DNA of 64,000 nt from CAYWIT01 sp964458415 (GTDB lineage: Bacteria > Pseudomonadota > Alphaproteobacteria > Micavibrionales > UBA2020): the NCBI GenBank assembly GCA_964458415.1, contig CAYWIT010000004.1:1-64000 (forward strand). The letters run 5' to 3'. Below are positions 41,061-49,731 of the stretch, piece after piece. The translations under genes and the position numbers were made by a program. The first letter of the stretch is position 1. Each line of letters opens with the position of its first letter. Under the pieces are notes generated by a model, which saw nothing but the letters and a program-made list of their open reading frames with translations, ran no database searches and was not told the origin of the DNA.

Positions 41061-42008
41061 ATGTTGGATCTCGGCCTGATTGGCAAGAAAGAGCAACCGG
41101 CGACCGGCAGCGCGTTTCGTGAAACGGATACGGCGGGTTTTGAAAACGATGTGCTGAAGGTTTCCCTGACCAAGCCGGTGATTGTTGATTTCTGGGCGCC
41201 CTGGTGCGGGCCCTGCCGCCAGCTGATGCCCCTGCTGGAGAAAACGGTTGCGGCGGCCGGCGGGGCGGTTGACCTCGTTAAAGTAAACATCGATGAAAAT
41301 CAGGAACTGGCGGCGGCTTTGCGGATCCAGTCGGTGCCGACGGTTTATGCCTTTTTTCAGGGACAGCCGGTGGACGGTTTTATGGGTGCCAGACCGGAAT
41401 CGGAGCTCAGGGTCTTTGTTGACAAACTGGTAAAACTGGCCGGGGCTGCGGCCCCCGCTGCACCGGAGGCGGGCAATGCTGAAAGCGTCGCGAAGCTTAT
41501 GGCCGAAGCAGACAGGTTTTTCCGCGCGGGGCAATATACCGATGCCATTGCGGCTTACAGTACGGCGCTGGATCTGGCGCCGGAAAACATGGAGGCGATG
41601 GCCGGAATCGGCTGGGGGCTTGTCGCGGAAAAAGACATGGAGTCGGCGGCGGCGCTGCTGGCGGAGCTGACGCCGGAACAGAAAAGTTTTTCGCGGCTGC
41701 AAGGCCTGCAATTTTTTCTGGAGCGGGCGGCGGAGGCGGCTGCCTTGCCGGAAGAGACGGTGCTGGCAGACAGGATCGCGGCCAATCCGAAGGACTTGCA
41801 GGCGCGGCATGATTTTGCGCTCCGCCGGCTGGCTGTCGCCGATCTGGAAGGCGCCATCGCGGCTTTGGTTGAATTGACGCGCCGGGATCGCGAATGGCAG
41901 GAGCAGAAAGCGCGCAAACTGCTGCTGGCCTTGCTGGATGCGATGGGACCCGCGCATCCGTTGACGGGGCCGTCACGGCGCAAGTTATCTTCTGTCTTGT
42001 TCTCGTAG
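41061..42008 (+). CDS. Thioredoxin-TPR chaperedoxin-like protein (CnoX/YbbN type)
   Basis: 315 residues. A thioredoxin domain (about 25-140) has an intact WCGPC active site (VDFWAPWCGPCRQLMPLLEK) and the cis-Pro SVPTVYAF. After an Ala-rich linker a TPR-like helical half follows (AEADRFFRAGQYTDAIAAYS). E. coli CnoX has a similar plan but an altered active site; alphaproteobacterial members commonly keep CGPC and can act as oxidoreductases and holdases. AAGGAAAG precedes ATG 41061. It leads the Trx-LON-Trm112 run. Confidence 0.88.
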   Translation: MLDLGLIGKKEQPATGSAFRETDTAGFENDVLKVSLTKPVIVDFWAPWCGPCRQLMPLLEKTVAAAGGAVDLVKVNIDENQELAAALRIQSVPTVYAFFQGQPVDGFMGARPESELRVFVDKLVKLAGAAAPAAPEAGNAESVAKLMAEADRFFRAGQYTDAIAAYSTALDLAPENMEAMAGIGWGLVAEKDMESAAALLAELTPEQKSFSRLQGLQFFLERAAEAAALPEETVLADRIAANPKDLQARHDFALRRLAVADLEGAIAALVELTRRDREWQEQKARKLLLALLDAMGPAHPLTGPSRRKLSSVLFS

Positions 42009-42025
42009 GAAAGAAGCGACCGGCC

Positions 42026-42670
42026 ATGGTGGAAATCACAGCAGACCAGTTACCGGCAGAAATTCCCGTATTTCCGTTATCGCGCGTCATTCTGCTGCCG
42101 CGAGTGACCTTGCCGCTGAATATTTTTGAACCGCGTTATCTGGCGATGACGGATGCGGCGATGGCGGCGGGCCGCCTGATCGGGATGATCCAGCCGCGTC
42201 CCGCGCAGGACTGTCCGCAGGGTCTGGCACCTGTTGGCTGCGCCGGACGGATCACGGCGTTCACCGAAACGGAGGATGGCCGCTATCTGGTGACGCTGAA
42301 AGGCGTGTGCCGTTTTCGTGTGGCGGGGGAAGAACCGTTGCAACCCGGCGGCTACCGCAAAATCCGCGCGGACTGGAGCGCTTATCTGGAAGATCTTGTT
42401 GCAGCACCGGACGGCGACGTCTGCCGGAAAACCGTGGTGCAGACACTGCGGGGATATCTTGACAAGATGAATATGTTTTGCGACCAGTGGGAAAAAATGC
42501 AGGATATTTCCTGCGAAAGCCTGATTTCCACGCTCAGCGTCGTCTGCCCTTTTTCACCGGAAGAAAAACAGGCGCTGCTGGAAGCCCCGGGTCTTGCCGA
42601 CAGGGCGCGGCTGTTACAGGCTTTTCTTGAAAATGCGCTGCGGCAGGAAAGGACAATCTCATGCCATTGA
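42026..42670 (+). CDS. LON substrate-binding-domain protein (no protease)
   Basis: 214 residues, containing only the Lon N-terminal domain: IPVFPLSRVILLPRVTLPLN then IFEPRYLAMTDAAMAAGRLI, GCAGRITAFTETEDGRYLVT and a helical second half. No ATPase or Ser-Lys protease region. Such proteins occur with a thioredoxin-TPR gene and a Trm112 gene in alphaproteobacteria, and the precise role is not known. ATG 42026 was chosen over upstream starts that overlap the Trx gene. Its end overlaps the next start by 10 bp. Confidence 0.85.
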   Translation: MVEITADQLPAEIPVFPLSRVILLPRVTLPLNIFEPRYLAMTDAAMAAGRLIGMIQPRPAQDCPQGLAPVGCAGRITAFTETEDGRYLVTLKGVCRFRVAGEEPLQPGGYRKIRADWSAYLEDLVAAPDGDVCRKTVVQTLRGYLDKMNMFCDQWEKMQDISCESLISTLSVVCPFSPEEKQALLEAPGLADRARLLQAFLENALRQERTISCH

Positions 42671-42849
42671 CCCCGAAACAGGCCGATCCGAAACTGCTTG
42701 AAATTCTGGTCTGTCCACTGACAAAAACGCCGCTGGTTTATGACGCGGCGCAACAAGAACTGATCAGCCGGCAGGCCAAACTGGCCTTTCCCATCCGGGA
42801 AGGCGTGCCGGTCATGCTGGTAGAGGCAGCCCGCAAACTGGAGGATTAG
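42661..42849 (+). CDS. Trm112/YcaR-family small protein
   Basis: 62 residues. LLEILVCPLTKTPLVYDAAQ, then the IREGVPVMLVEEA-like end (here VMLVEAARKL), fit the Trm112 fold. The usual second pair of zinc cysteines is absent, as in most bacterial forms. Trm112 proteins activate methyltransferases in eukaryotes; bacterial roles are unclear. Overlap with the LON gene indicates coupling. Confidence 0.85.
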   Translation: MPLTPKQADPKLLEILVCPLTKTPLVYDAAQQELISRQAKLAFPIREGVPVMLVEAARKLED

Positions 42850-42911
42850 GAAACTCCATTCCGGCATGATAGAATAAAGTCATGGGTTTTGTTTATTGAA
42901 GGAGGCAGGGA

Positions 42912-44450
42912 ATGGCCGATAGAGTCTGGATTTTCGATACGACGTTGCGGGACGGAGAGCAGTCGCCCGGCTATTCGATGACGCTGGATGAAAAGCTGGA
43001 GATGGCCGCCATGCTTGATGCCATGGGCGTCGATATTATCGAAGCCGGTTTTCCGGCGGCCTCGAAAGGGGATTTCGAATCCGTGCTGCGCGTTGCGCAG
43101 CAAACCGCGGGCGCAACGGTGGCGGGTCTCTGCCGCGCCATGCAAAAAGATATTGATGCCGTGATCGAGGCGACAAAACCCGCCAGACAGAAGCGGATCC
43201 ATACTTTTATTTCGACCAGCCCGCTGCACATGAAACACAAGTTGCAGATGGAGCCGGAGAAAGTGCTGGAGATGATCAAGAGCAGTGTCGGCTATGCGCG
43301 CCAGCATTGCGATGATGTCGAATGGAGCGCCGAGGATGCCACGCGAACCGAGCATGATTTCCTCTGCCGGGCGGTGGAAACCGCCATTGCGGCCGGCGCG
43401 ACGACTGTCAATATTCCCGATACCGTCGGTTATTCGGCGCCGGAAGAATACTATGCGATCATCCGGATGCTGGTCGAACGCGTGCCGAATATCGACCGGG
43501 CGGTGATTTCGACGCATTGTCACAATGATCTGGGACTGGCGGTGGCGAATTCCCTGGCCGCTCTGCGCGCCGGGGCGCGGCAGATCGAATGTACCGTCAA
43601 TGGCATCGGCGAGCGCGCCGGAAATGCTTCGATGGAAGAGGTTGTCATGGCGCTGCGCACGCGGCCGGACATTCTGCCTTTTGAAACGGCGATCCAGTCT
43701 GAAATGATCATGCCGGCGTCAAAGCTGCTTTCCCGCATTACGGGTTTTGCCGTCCAGCCGAACAAGGCGATTGTCGGAGCGAATGCCTTCGCGCATGAAA
43801 GCGGCATTCATCAGGACGGCATGCTGAAACATGCGCAGACCTATGAAATTATGACGCCGGAATCCGTGGGACGTAGCAAGACAGATCTGGTTTTGGGAAA
43901 GCATTCCGGTCGTAATGCTTTCCGCACGCGGCTGCAGACGCTGGGGATCAATCTGGAGGAGGATGAACTGAATGCCGCGTTTGAACGGTTCAAGGATTTT
44001 GCGGACCGCAAGAAAAAAGTCAGTGATGACGATCTGATTTTGATTGCGTCCTCCAAGGACGGGCTGCCGGAGGAATATGTGCGTTTCGTTTCGCTGGGCG
44101 TCAAATCCGGCTCCTATGGGCCGCAGGAGGCCGAGCTGGAGCTGGACGTCACGGGAGAGCGCAAAAAAGCCAAAGCCGTGGGTAAGGGGCCGGTGGACGC
44201 CTGTTTCAAGGCGATGCGGGTTCTGGTGCCGCATGACAACGCAGTTTTGTCGAATTACGAGCTGAAGGCGCTGACGCAGGGATCGGATGCCACGGGCGAG
44301 GTCGTGATAAAACTGACCGAGCAGGGGCAGTCCTTTACCGGACGGGGTGTGGATACCGACGTGATCGTGGCGTCCTGCCGCGCCTATATCGATGCGCTTA
44401 ACCGTTTACTTTCGGCCCATCATGCTGTTTCGCAAAAAGCCAGCGCCTGA
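42912..44450 (+). CDS. leuA: 2-isopropylmalate synthase
   Basis: 512 residues. FDTTLRDGEQSPGYSM, the Mg-binding STHCHNDLGLAVANSLAA, CTVNGIGERAGNASMEE and HESGIHQDGMLKH identify the LeuA catalytic part. The C-terminal leucine-feedback domain is present (DACFKAMRVLVPHDNAVLSN, GVDTDVIVASCRAYIDALNR). It condenses acetyl-CoA with 2-oxoisovalerate, the first step of leucine synthesis. AAGGAGG precedes the start. The last 29 bp overlap the following metallopeptidase gene. Confidence 0.95.
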   Translation: MADRVWIFDTTLRDGEQSPGYSMTLDEKLEMAAMLDAMGVDIIEAGFPAASKGDFESVLRVAQQTAGATVAGLCRAMQKDIDAVIEATKPARQKRIHTFISTSPLHMKHKLQMEPEKVLEMIKSSVGYARQHCDDVEWSAEDATRTEHDFLCRAVETAIAAGATTVNIPDTVGYSAPEEYYAIIRMLVERVPNIDRAVISTHCHNDLGLAVANSLAALRAGARQIECTVNGIGERAGNASMEEVVMALRTRPDILPFETAIQSEMIMPASKLLSRITGFAVQPNKAIVGANAFAHESGIHQDGMLKHAQTYEIMTPESVGRSKTDLVLGKHSGRNAFRTRLQTLGINLEEDELNAAFERFKDFADRKKKVSDDDLILIASSKDGLPEEYVRFVSLGVKSGSYGPQEAELELDVTGERKKAKAVGKGPVDACFKAMRVLVPHDNAVLSNYELKALTQGSDATGEVVIKLTEQGQSFTGRGVDTDVIVASCRAYIDALNRLLSAHHAVSQKASA

Positions 44451-45120
44451 AATCCCGACGGAAATCGGCGGCGTGCGCGTGAAGACTTCCGCGCGCGCCA
44501 GACGGATGGCGCTGCGCGTTGAATCCCGTTCCGGCGAGGTGGTTCTGACCTGGCCGCCGCGGGGCGTTTCGCAGAAATCTGCGCTGCGTTTTATCGAGCA
44601 GAACCGGCAATGGATCGCGCGCCAGCAGGAAAAGCGCGTTTCGCACCGGCCCCTGATGGCCGGAGACAGGATTTCCATTCTGGGGCAGGACTGCGTGATT
44701 GTGCATCAGGCGGGGCGGGGCGTTTCGCGGCTGGCGGACGGACATCTGGTTGTTCACGGACGGCCTGAATACTTGACCCGGCGGGTGCGGGATTTTCTGA
44801 AGGGGATTGCGGCGCAAACGCTGCCGTTGCGGGCTGCGGAGAAAGCGGTTCAGCTGAATCTGGCCCCTAAAGCCGTGCGGGTGGCCGACCCGATGGCGCG
44901 CTGGGGGTCTTGCGGGCCGGATGGCAGAATCATGTTTTCGTGGCGTCTTGTGCTGGCGCCGCCGGAGGTGATGGACTATGTCGTGGCACATGAAGTGGCG
45001 CACCGCATCCATCTGAACCATTCGGAAAAATTCTGGGCTCTTTGCTTTTCGCTTTGCGCCGAAGGGGCAAAGTCGCGCCGCTGGCTGAAGGAAAACGGCG
45101 CCGCGCTGATGCGGCTATGA
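44422..45120 (+). CDS. YgjP-like (M48-related, DUF45) metallopeptidase
   Basis: 232 residues. RWGSCGPDGRIMFSWRLVLA followed by VVAHEVAHRIHLNHSEKFW is the DUF45/YgjP signature with an intact HExxH and downstream His. There is no signal peptide, so it is a soluble cytoplasmic zinc protein of unknown substrate. ATG 44422 lies within the end of leuA. Its stop overlaps the aat start (ATGA). Confidence 0.85.
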   Translation: MLFRKKPAPEIPTEIGGVRVKTSARARRMALRVESRSGEVVLTWPPRGVSQKSALRFIEQNRQWIARQQEKRVSHRPLMAGDRISILGQDCVIVHQAGRGVSRLADGHLVVHGRPEYLTRRVRDFLKGIAAQTLPLRAAEKAVQLNLAPKAVRVADPMARWGSCGPDGRIMFSWRLVLAPPEVMDYVVAHEVAHRIHLNHSEKFWALCFSLCAEGAKSRRWLKENGAALMRL

Positions 45121-45971
45121 CAGCTGCCGCCATCACGCCGGAGCTTGTGTTGCAGGCCTACCGTGCCGGCATATTTCCAATGGCGGAAACGCGCGATGCC
45201 AGTACTTTTTTCTGGGTGGATCCGGAACAGCGCGGCATCCTGCCGCTGGGGGATTTTCATGTGCCGCGGCGGCTGCGCAAAACGCTGCGGCAGCGCGCCT
45301 GTGACGTTACTTTTGACCGTTGCTTTGCGGCAGTGATCCGCGCCTGTGCGGACGCGCGACAGGAAACATGGATCAATGAAGATATCATCGCGCTTTACAC
45401 GGCGCTGCACCGGCAGGGCCATGCCCATAGCGTCGAGGTCTGGCAGGCGGGTGTCCTGTGCGGCGGTCTGTACGGAATTGCAATTGGCGGGGCCTTTTTC
45501 GGCGAAAGCATGTTTTCAAGCAAGACCGATGCCAGCAAGGTTGCGCTGGTCTATCTGGCCGCACGTCTCTGGCGGCAGGGTTTTGTCCTGCTGGACGCGC
45601 AGTTCATCAATGAGCATTTGAAGCAATTCGGGGTTATCGAGATTGACCGTGCCGCCTATCAGCGCTTGTTAAAGAAGGCTCTTTGCCTGTCGCGCAATTT
45701 TACGGACGATCAGTCTTCGCCGTTCTCCTCGAAGGAAGGGGGCAAGTCCTCGATTTTGGGGGCGGCATCCGCTGCAGGGGCAGGGGCAAGGGGGTCCGCC
45801 GTTACTTCTGTTTCCTCATCCGTTCCTTCTGGCGCCGGACTTTCTACGGGTGCCGGTTTTTCTGCCGGAACGGGGGTTGCCGCATCCGGCGGCGGCGTTT
45901 CCTCCGTGACAGCGGATTCGGATTTTTTGGCGGTCGAGGAATTTTTACAGGCGATTACCCAGACATCGTAA
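45117..45971 (+). CDS. aat: Leucyl/phenylalanyl-tRNA-protein transferase with a C-terminal extension
   Basis: 284 residues. ITPELVLQAYRAGIFPMAET, FFWVDPEQRGILPL, HSVEVWQAGVLCGGLYGIAI, GESMFSSKTDASKVALVYLA and LLDAQFINEHLKQFG are complete Aat motifs. Aat attaches Leu or Phe to N-terminal Arg/Lys for the N-degron pathway. The normal protein would end near residue 196-200 (LCLSRNF). Here the frame runs on for about 85 low-complexity Ser/Gly/Ala residues, wholly over the 3' end of the opposite-strand DUF2155 gene. The extension is probably read-through of a lost stop. ATG 45117 overlaps the previous stop. Confidence 0.9.
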   Translation: MTAAAITPELVLQAYRAGIFPMAETRDASTFFWVDPEQRGILPLGDFHVPRRLRKTLRQRACDVTFDRCFAAVIRACADARQETWINEDIIALYTALHRQGHAHSVEVWQAGVLCGGLYGIAIGGAFFGESMFSSKTDASKVALVYLAARLWRQGFVLLDAQFINEHLKQFGVIEIDRAAYQRLLKKALCLSRNFTDDQSSPFSSKEGGKSSILGAASAAGAGARGSAVTSVSSSVPSGAGLSTGAGFSAGTGVAASGGGVSSVTADSDFLAVEEFLQAITQTS

Positions 45972-46375
45972 ACCGGGTGGTTCATCGGCGAGAGGGACGG
46001 GCTGGAAGCAAACATCCAGCCGCTGAAAACCCAGACAGCTTCCGCGCTGTCTCCTTCTTTCTCCCAGATCTGCAAAAAGGCTGCGGCTTCCGGCTGGGCA
46101 AGCGGCGATGATTTGCGGCAGGCGCGGGCCTTGATGAACAGCGAGTCGCCGAATTTGACGGTCTGGTCAACGGGAATTTCAAAGGTATGGGTGCGGGCCG
46201 AGACTTTGTCAATCGTCCGGAGCACGGCAATGTGCATATCTTCCATGCGCGGCGTATCGGGAACCGGCTGTGTTTCCTCTGACAGCTGTTCTTGCGCCGG
46301 CGTTGTTTGCGCAAGCGTCATCTGCGGCAGAAGCAGCAGGCTCAATAAAAACAGGAACAGACCGTAAATACGCAT
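45710..46375 (-). CDS. DUF2155 family exported protein
   Basis: 221 residues. Signal peptide MRIYGLFLFLLSLLLLPQMT LAQ; the DUF2155 core follows (VLRTIDKVSARTHTFEIPVD, FIKARACRKS, VFSGWMFASSPSLSPMNHPV and YDVWVIAC). The last third is Pro/Ala/Glu-rich and antisense to the aat extension. The family is alphaproteobacterial and periplasmic, typically beside aat, mlaD and NDUFA12, as here. Function is not established. It follows mlaD by 10 bp. Confidence 0.85.
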   Translation of the reverse strand: MRIYGLFLFLLSLLLLPQMTLAQTTPAQEQLSEETQPVPDTPRMEDMHIAVLRTIDKVSARTHTFEIPVDQTVKFGDSLFIKARACRKSSPLAQPEAAAFLQIWEKEGDSAEAVWVFSGWMFASSPSLSPMNHPVYDVWVIACKNSSTAKKSESAVTEETPPPDAATPVPAEKPAPVESPAPEGTDEETEVTADPLAPAPAADAAPKIEDLPPSFEENGED

Positions 46376-46385
46376 GGTTTTCCGA

Positions 46386-46868
46386 TCAGGGGGTTTCTTC
46401 AGCCGCGGCGTCGCCTTCTTTCTTCGTCTTGGACAGGCTGAAAACCACTTGTCCGAGAAGCTGCTCAAGGCTGGGGGTGGATTGCGTATAGGCGATCTTG
46501 TCACCCGCTTCCATCATGTCTTCGTCGGCGCCAGGTTCCAGCGTCATGAACTTTCCATCCAGCAATCCGCCGCTGCTGATGACGGCAGCTGTGTCTTTCG
46601 GCAGTTTTATGCCGTCTTGAATATTCATGCGTACAATGGCGGTATAGTTTTCCGGGTCGAGCTTGAAATCAAGGACCTGTCCGACCTTGACGCCGCTGAT
46701 GCGCACGGGACTGCCGGTTTCAAGGCCGTCGATTTTGCTAAAGGCGGCGGTGACTTCATATCCGGCGACCGGCCGGATATCCGTCGTGCGGTAGAAGAAG
46801 AACAGGAACCCGCCGGCGACGACCAGAACAACGGCTCCAAGGATGGTTTCAACGACATTTCTTTTCAT
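46386..46868 (-). CDS. mlaD: MlaD-type phospholipid transport protein
   Basis: 160 residues. One N-terminal membrane helix (TILGAVVLVVAGGFLFFFY) and the MCE domain (YEVTAAFSKIDGLETGSPVR, ISGVKVGQVL, SSGGLLDGKFMTLEPG) match MlaD. MlaD forms the periplasmic hexamer of the MlaFEDB ABC system that maintains outer-membrane lipid asymmetry. The other mla genes are not adjacent; in this gene neighbourhood mlaD often stands alone. Confidence 0.9.
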   Translation of the reverse strand: MKRNVVETILGAVVLVVAGGFLFFFYRTTDIRPVAGYEVTAAFSKIDGLETGSPVRISGVKVGQVLDFKLDPENYTAIVRMNIQDGIKLPKDTAAVISSGGLLDGKFMTLEPGADEDMMEAGDKIAYTQSTPSLEQLLGQVVFSLSKTKKEGDAAAEETP

Positions 46869-46905
46869 TTTTTTCTGCCAGAGTGTTTCAGGTGAGAAGG
46901 GGGGA

Positions 46906-47295
46906 TTATTGCGGCGGCTGCCAAGGGGTATAGTCGCTTGACGATGCCGCCCGCTGTCCGCCGCGCAGCGGATGGCCGGGCGGCAGATAAGCCTGATCGG
47001 TTCCGGTCAAATTGGGTTGATGCGCTTTTTGCCAATCCTTGCGGCGGGGGTTGGTTTTTTGCGGGAGAATATCGGTCTGGTGATGCAGCCAGCCATGCCA
47101 TTCGGGCGGAACGAGGGAAGCTTCCGGTTTGTCCTTATACATGACCCAGCGCCGTTCCAGCTTTGTGCCTTTGCGGGGCTTGCCGCTGTAATAGATATTG
47201 CCAAGGCTGTCTGTGCCGACCTGCTTTCCCTTGAGAAGGGTATGAAGCAGCATCTGGATATTGGAGAGCACGCCGAAAATGGAAATTTTTGCCAT
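46906..47295 (-). CDS. NDUFA12-family complex I accessory subunit
   Basis: 129 residues. TLLKGKQVGTDSLGNIYYSG, LERRWVMYKDKPEASLVPPE and WHGWLHHQTD match NDUFA12 (mitochondrial B17.2), found in alphaproteobacteria and mitochondria. It binds the peripheral arm of respiratory complex I. GTG 47301 is an alternative start two codons upstream. It begins the minus-strand run NDUFA12-mlaD-DUF2155. Confidence 0.92.
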   Translation of the reverse strand: MAKISIFGVLSNIQMLLHTLLKGKQVGTDSLGNIYYSGKPRKGTKLERRWVMYKDKPEASLVPPEWHGWLHHQTDILPQKTNPRRKDWQKAHQPNLTGTDQAYLPPGHPLRGGQRAASSSDYTPWQPPQ

Positions 47296-47455
47296 AAACA
47301 CACCAGTAAGAATCTGTTTTTCTTCTTCCTAAAATAGGCGGAGTTCTTGAAAAAGCGCAATCTTTTTATAGTTCCGGGCAAATAAAAATCGCAGTCTGAT
47401 ATTTATTAAGGTAAAGTTTTATCTAAATTTAATTATATTTCAAAGCTTAACTATT

Positions 47456-47499
47456 AATCTATAGATTACGAACGGAATCTATATTCATAATATATGAAT
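47456..47499. promoter_or_regulatory. Cluster of short palindromes before the Tad-like genes
   Basis: AATCTATAGATT (47456-47467) is a 12-bp palindrome. AATCTAT recurs at 47476-47482, so it pairs with ATAGATT (47461-47467). ATTCATA-ATA-TATGAAT (47483-47499) covers the predicted start codon. The 198-bp gap 47296-47493 is otherwise very AT-rich and holds nothing else I can support. Confidence 0.4.
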
Positions 47500-48795
47500 G
47501 GTGAGGCAATGGCAGGCTTTTTTCTCAGGCGAGTTTATCAGTTTTATGCAGACGAAAGCGGGATCGCCGCGATTGTTGCCGTTTTAATGCTTCCCGTGAT
47601 GCTGGGCATGGGCGGGCTGGCGGTTGATGCCAGTTCCTGGTTCATGGACAAAAGAAACTTGCAAACAGCGGCCGATGCGGCGGCACTGGCGGCGGCTTAC
47701 GAGATTGCCAACGGAACCGCCGCAGGAGCGGAAAGTGCGGCGCTGAAGGAGGCCGTACATAACGGATTCATCGAGGCTGACGGTGTGCTGGAGATGGACG
47801 TCACCGAAGATGTCGATGGCAAGACGCATGTGACGGTAGAGCTCTCGCAAAGCGCAAATCTCTGGTTTTCGAAAATATTCATAGAGTCTGTAGAAGTGGG
47901 CGCCGGTGCCGAGGCTGAAGTCGATGAGCTGAACGATGGCAGCGCTTGCATTCTCAGCCTTGATGAAACGGAGGATCAGGCGCTGAAAGTCTCCGGTAAC
48001 GTCGAGGTGTCGATGCCGAATTGCGGAATCGCGGTGAACTCGGAAAGCGACGAGGCGTTGTATCTGAACGGAAGCGTTCTGGTTGACGTCGATGATGTGC
48101 GCATTCATGGCGACTATGACACGGTCGGCAGCGTCGATTTCCAGTATAATTCGCTGAAGACCGGCGCTGATACGGTCGCCGATCCTTATGCCGATCTAGA
48201 TGTTCCGGCCTATAGTTCCTGCACGGCGGCACAAAAAAGGGCCGGGCCGCAGCGGGTCAATAGCAATGCGACATTGTCGCCCGGCGTTTATTGCGGCGGG
48301 ATTACGATCACCGGAAACAACAATATTACTTTCGAGCCCGGCATTTATATCATTGATGGCGGCAGCTTTAATGTCACCGGCGGTGGAGCGCTGACGGGAG
48401 AGGGGGTTTCCTTTGTCCTGACAAACAGCGCTGGTTCCGGATCGAACGGAACGGTCAGTATTAGCGGCGGCCGGAGCATTGATATTTCTGCGCCGGGCGC
48501 GGGCGAGGAAATGGAAGGCGTTGCGTTCTATCAGGACAGGGATGCGCCTTCGACGGACAGCAACAGTATTGTCGGAACGGCGGATGTGCGGATTGACGGT
48601 GCCGCTTATTTCCCTTCGCAGGAAATTACGATCGGCGGCAATGCTTCATCGGCAAGCAGTATCGATCCCTGCTCGCGCATTATCGGGCGAACAGTGACGC
48701 TGCACGGGAACCCGCTGATTGCCAATACCTGCAACGGCAGCGCGGCGCGGAATATCGTCATGCCGGGCACCAACGCCATCCGTCTGGTGAATTGA
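47494..48795 (+). CDS. TadG-like protein (Tad/Flp pilus locus type)
   Basis: 433 residues. The N-terminus has the TadG/TadE-type helix (IAAIVAVLMLPVMLGMGGLA), then VDASSWFMDKRNLQTAADAA and ALAAAYEIANG, the standard Tad_N pattern. The rest is a beta-rich, Ser/Gly/Asn-rich extracellular region (FEPGIYIIDGGSFNVTGGGA) with several cysteines. It probably sits in the membrane with a large outer domain, assisting Flp-type pili or acting as a surface protein. ATG 47509, preceded by GGTGAGG, is an alternative start. Two TadE-like genes follow at once. Confidence 0.75.
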   Translation: MNGEAMAGFFLRRVYQFYADESGIAAIVAVLMLPVMLGMGGLAVDASSWFMDKRNLQTAADAAALAAAYEIANGTAAGAESAALKEAVHNGFIEADGVLEMDVTEDVDGKTHVTVELSQSANLWFSKIFIESVEVGAGAEAEVDELNDGSACILSLDETEDQALKVSGNVEVSMPNCGIAVNSESDEALYLNGSVLVDVDDVRIHGDYDTVGSVDFQYNSLKTGADTVADPYADLDVPAYSSCTAAQKRAGPQRVNSNATLSPGVYCGGITITGNNNITFEPGIYIIDGGSFNVTGGGALTGEGVSFVLTNSAGSGSNGTVSISGGRSIDISAPGAGEEMEGVAFYQDRDAPSTDSNSIVGTADVRIDGAAYFPSQEITIGGNASSASSIDPCSRIIGRTVTLHGNPLIANTCNGSAARNIVMPGTNAIRLVN

Positions 48796-48796
48796 G

Positions 48797-49246
48797 ATGG
48801 CGTCTTATATCAGGAGCTTTGGACGCGATGATGGCGGGCTGGCGGCGGTTGAATTTGCCTTGCTGGCGCCGGTCCTGATGGTCATGCTGGTCGGGATGAT
48901 CGATTTCGGCATGTTTATCAATCAGAAGATGCAGCTGGAAAATCTGGCGCGGGCGTCTGCGGAATATGTTGTCAAGGGCGGCGACGAAGCAAATGTGGAG
49001 ACCGATGTTCTGGGCGCGTCCGGCCTTGATGAAACGGCGCTGGCGGAAATCGAGGCGACTTCGGAAACCGTCTGCGAGTGCAGCGATGGCGCAGAGATTG
49101 TTTGCGGAGGGACTTGCGATGGTGACGGGTACCAGCGCAGCTTTTATGCCTTTTCCATGAGCAGAACCTATACGCCTCTTTTCTCTTATCCCGGCATGCC
49201 GGAGCAAATTACCATGACGGGGAACGCAAGATTGCAAATTCAATGA
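48797..49246 (+). CDS. TadE-like minor pilin
   Basis: 149 residues. DDGGLAAVEFALLAPVLMVM followed by LVGMIDFGMF is the TadE signature (E in VEFAL, prepilin-like helix). A Cys-rich loop (CECSDGAEIVCGGTC) and a beta-rich end follow. TadE-type pseudopilins are processed by a TadV-type peptidase and support Flp pili. It starts 1 bp past the TadG-like stop and overlaps the next gene by 4 bp. Confidence 0.82.
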   Translation: MASYIRSFGRDDGGLAAVEFALLAPVLMVMLVGMIDFGMFINQKMQLENLARASAEYVVKGGDEANVETDVLGASGLDETALAEIEATSETVCECSDGAEIVCGGTCDGDGYQRSFYAFSMSRTYTPLFSYPGMPEQITMTGNARLQIQ

Positions 49247-49653
49247 ACATGAAATTTTTTTCCGGATATGCGAGGGGAGAAGAGGGCGCGACGGCGGTGG
49301 AATTCGCGCTGATTGCCGCCATATTCCTGACCTTTGCCGTGGGGATTTATGCGGTCGGGATTTACTTTCTGACTTGGAACAGGTTGCAGTATGGTACGGA
49401 AACGGCGGCGCGCTATGCTGCCGTCCACGACGACGCGACAGCAGCGGATCTGGAGGAGATTGTCACCGATTCGCTGGAAATATTGTCGCCGGATCTGGGC
49501 GCCCTGACAGTGAGCGTGGAATATACCGCTGCCAGCGGGATTTCTTTCGTGGAGGTGGTTTCGAGCTATCGATTTGCACTGAATCTGCCTTTTTTGCCGG
49601 ACGCGTTCAACAATACGCAGATAGAGGCAACTTCCCGTAACGCGATAAATTGA
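49243..49653 (+). CDS. Second TadE-like minor pilin
   Basis: 136 residues. EEGATAVEFALIAAIFLTFA and VGIYAVGIYFL show the TadE helix, again with the VEFAL glutamate. The C-terminal part is a small beta-rich domain with no cysteines, unlike its neighbour. It overlaps the preceding gene (ATGA). The 78 bp after it lack a clear terminator. Confidence 0.82.
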   Translation: MNMKFFSGYARGEEGATAVEFALIAAIFLTFAVGIYAVGIYFLTWNRLQYGTETAARYAAVHDDATAADLEEIVTDSLEILSPDLGALTVSVEYTAASGISFVEVVSSYRFALNLPFLPDAFNNTQIEATSRNAIN

Positions 49654-49731
49654 AATCAATACCACATTGATCGTTCCCGCGTCTTGTGCGACAGTGGCGG
49701 CGTTTATTCCTGTGGATTTTTAAAGGATATC

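Noticed and set aside
47446..47459. CtrA-type binding site (TTAACTAT)
   Set aside because: One mismatch to the half-site TTAACCAT and no properly spaced TTAA-N7-TTAA; in DNA this AT-rich it is expected by chance.
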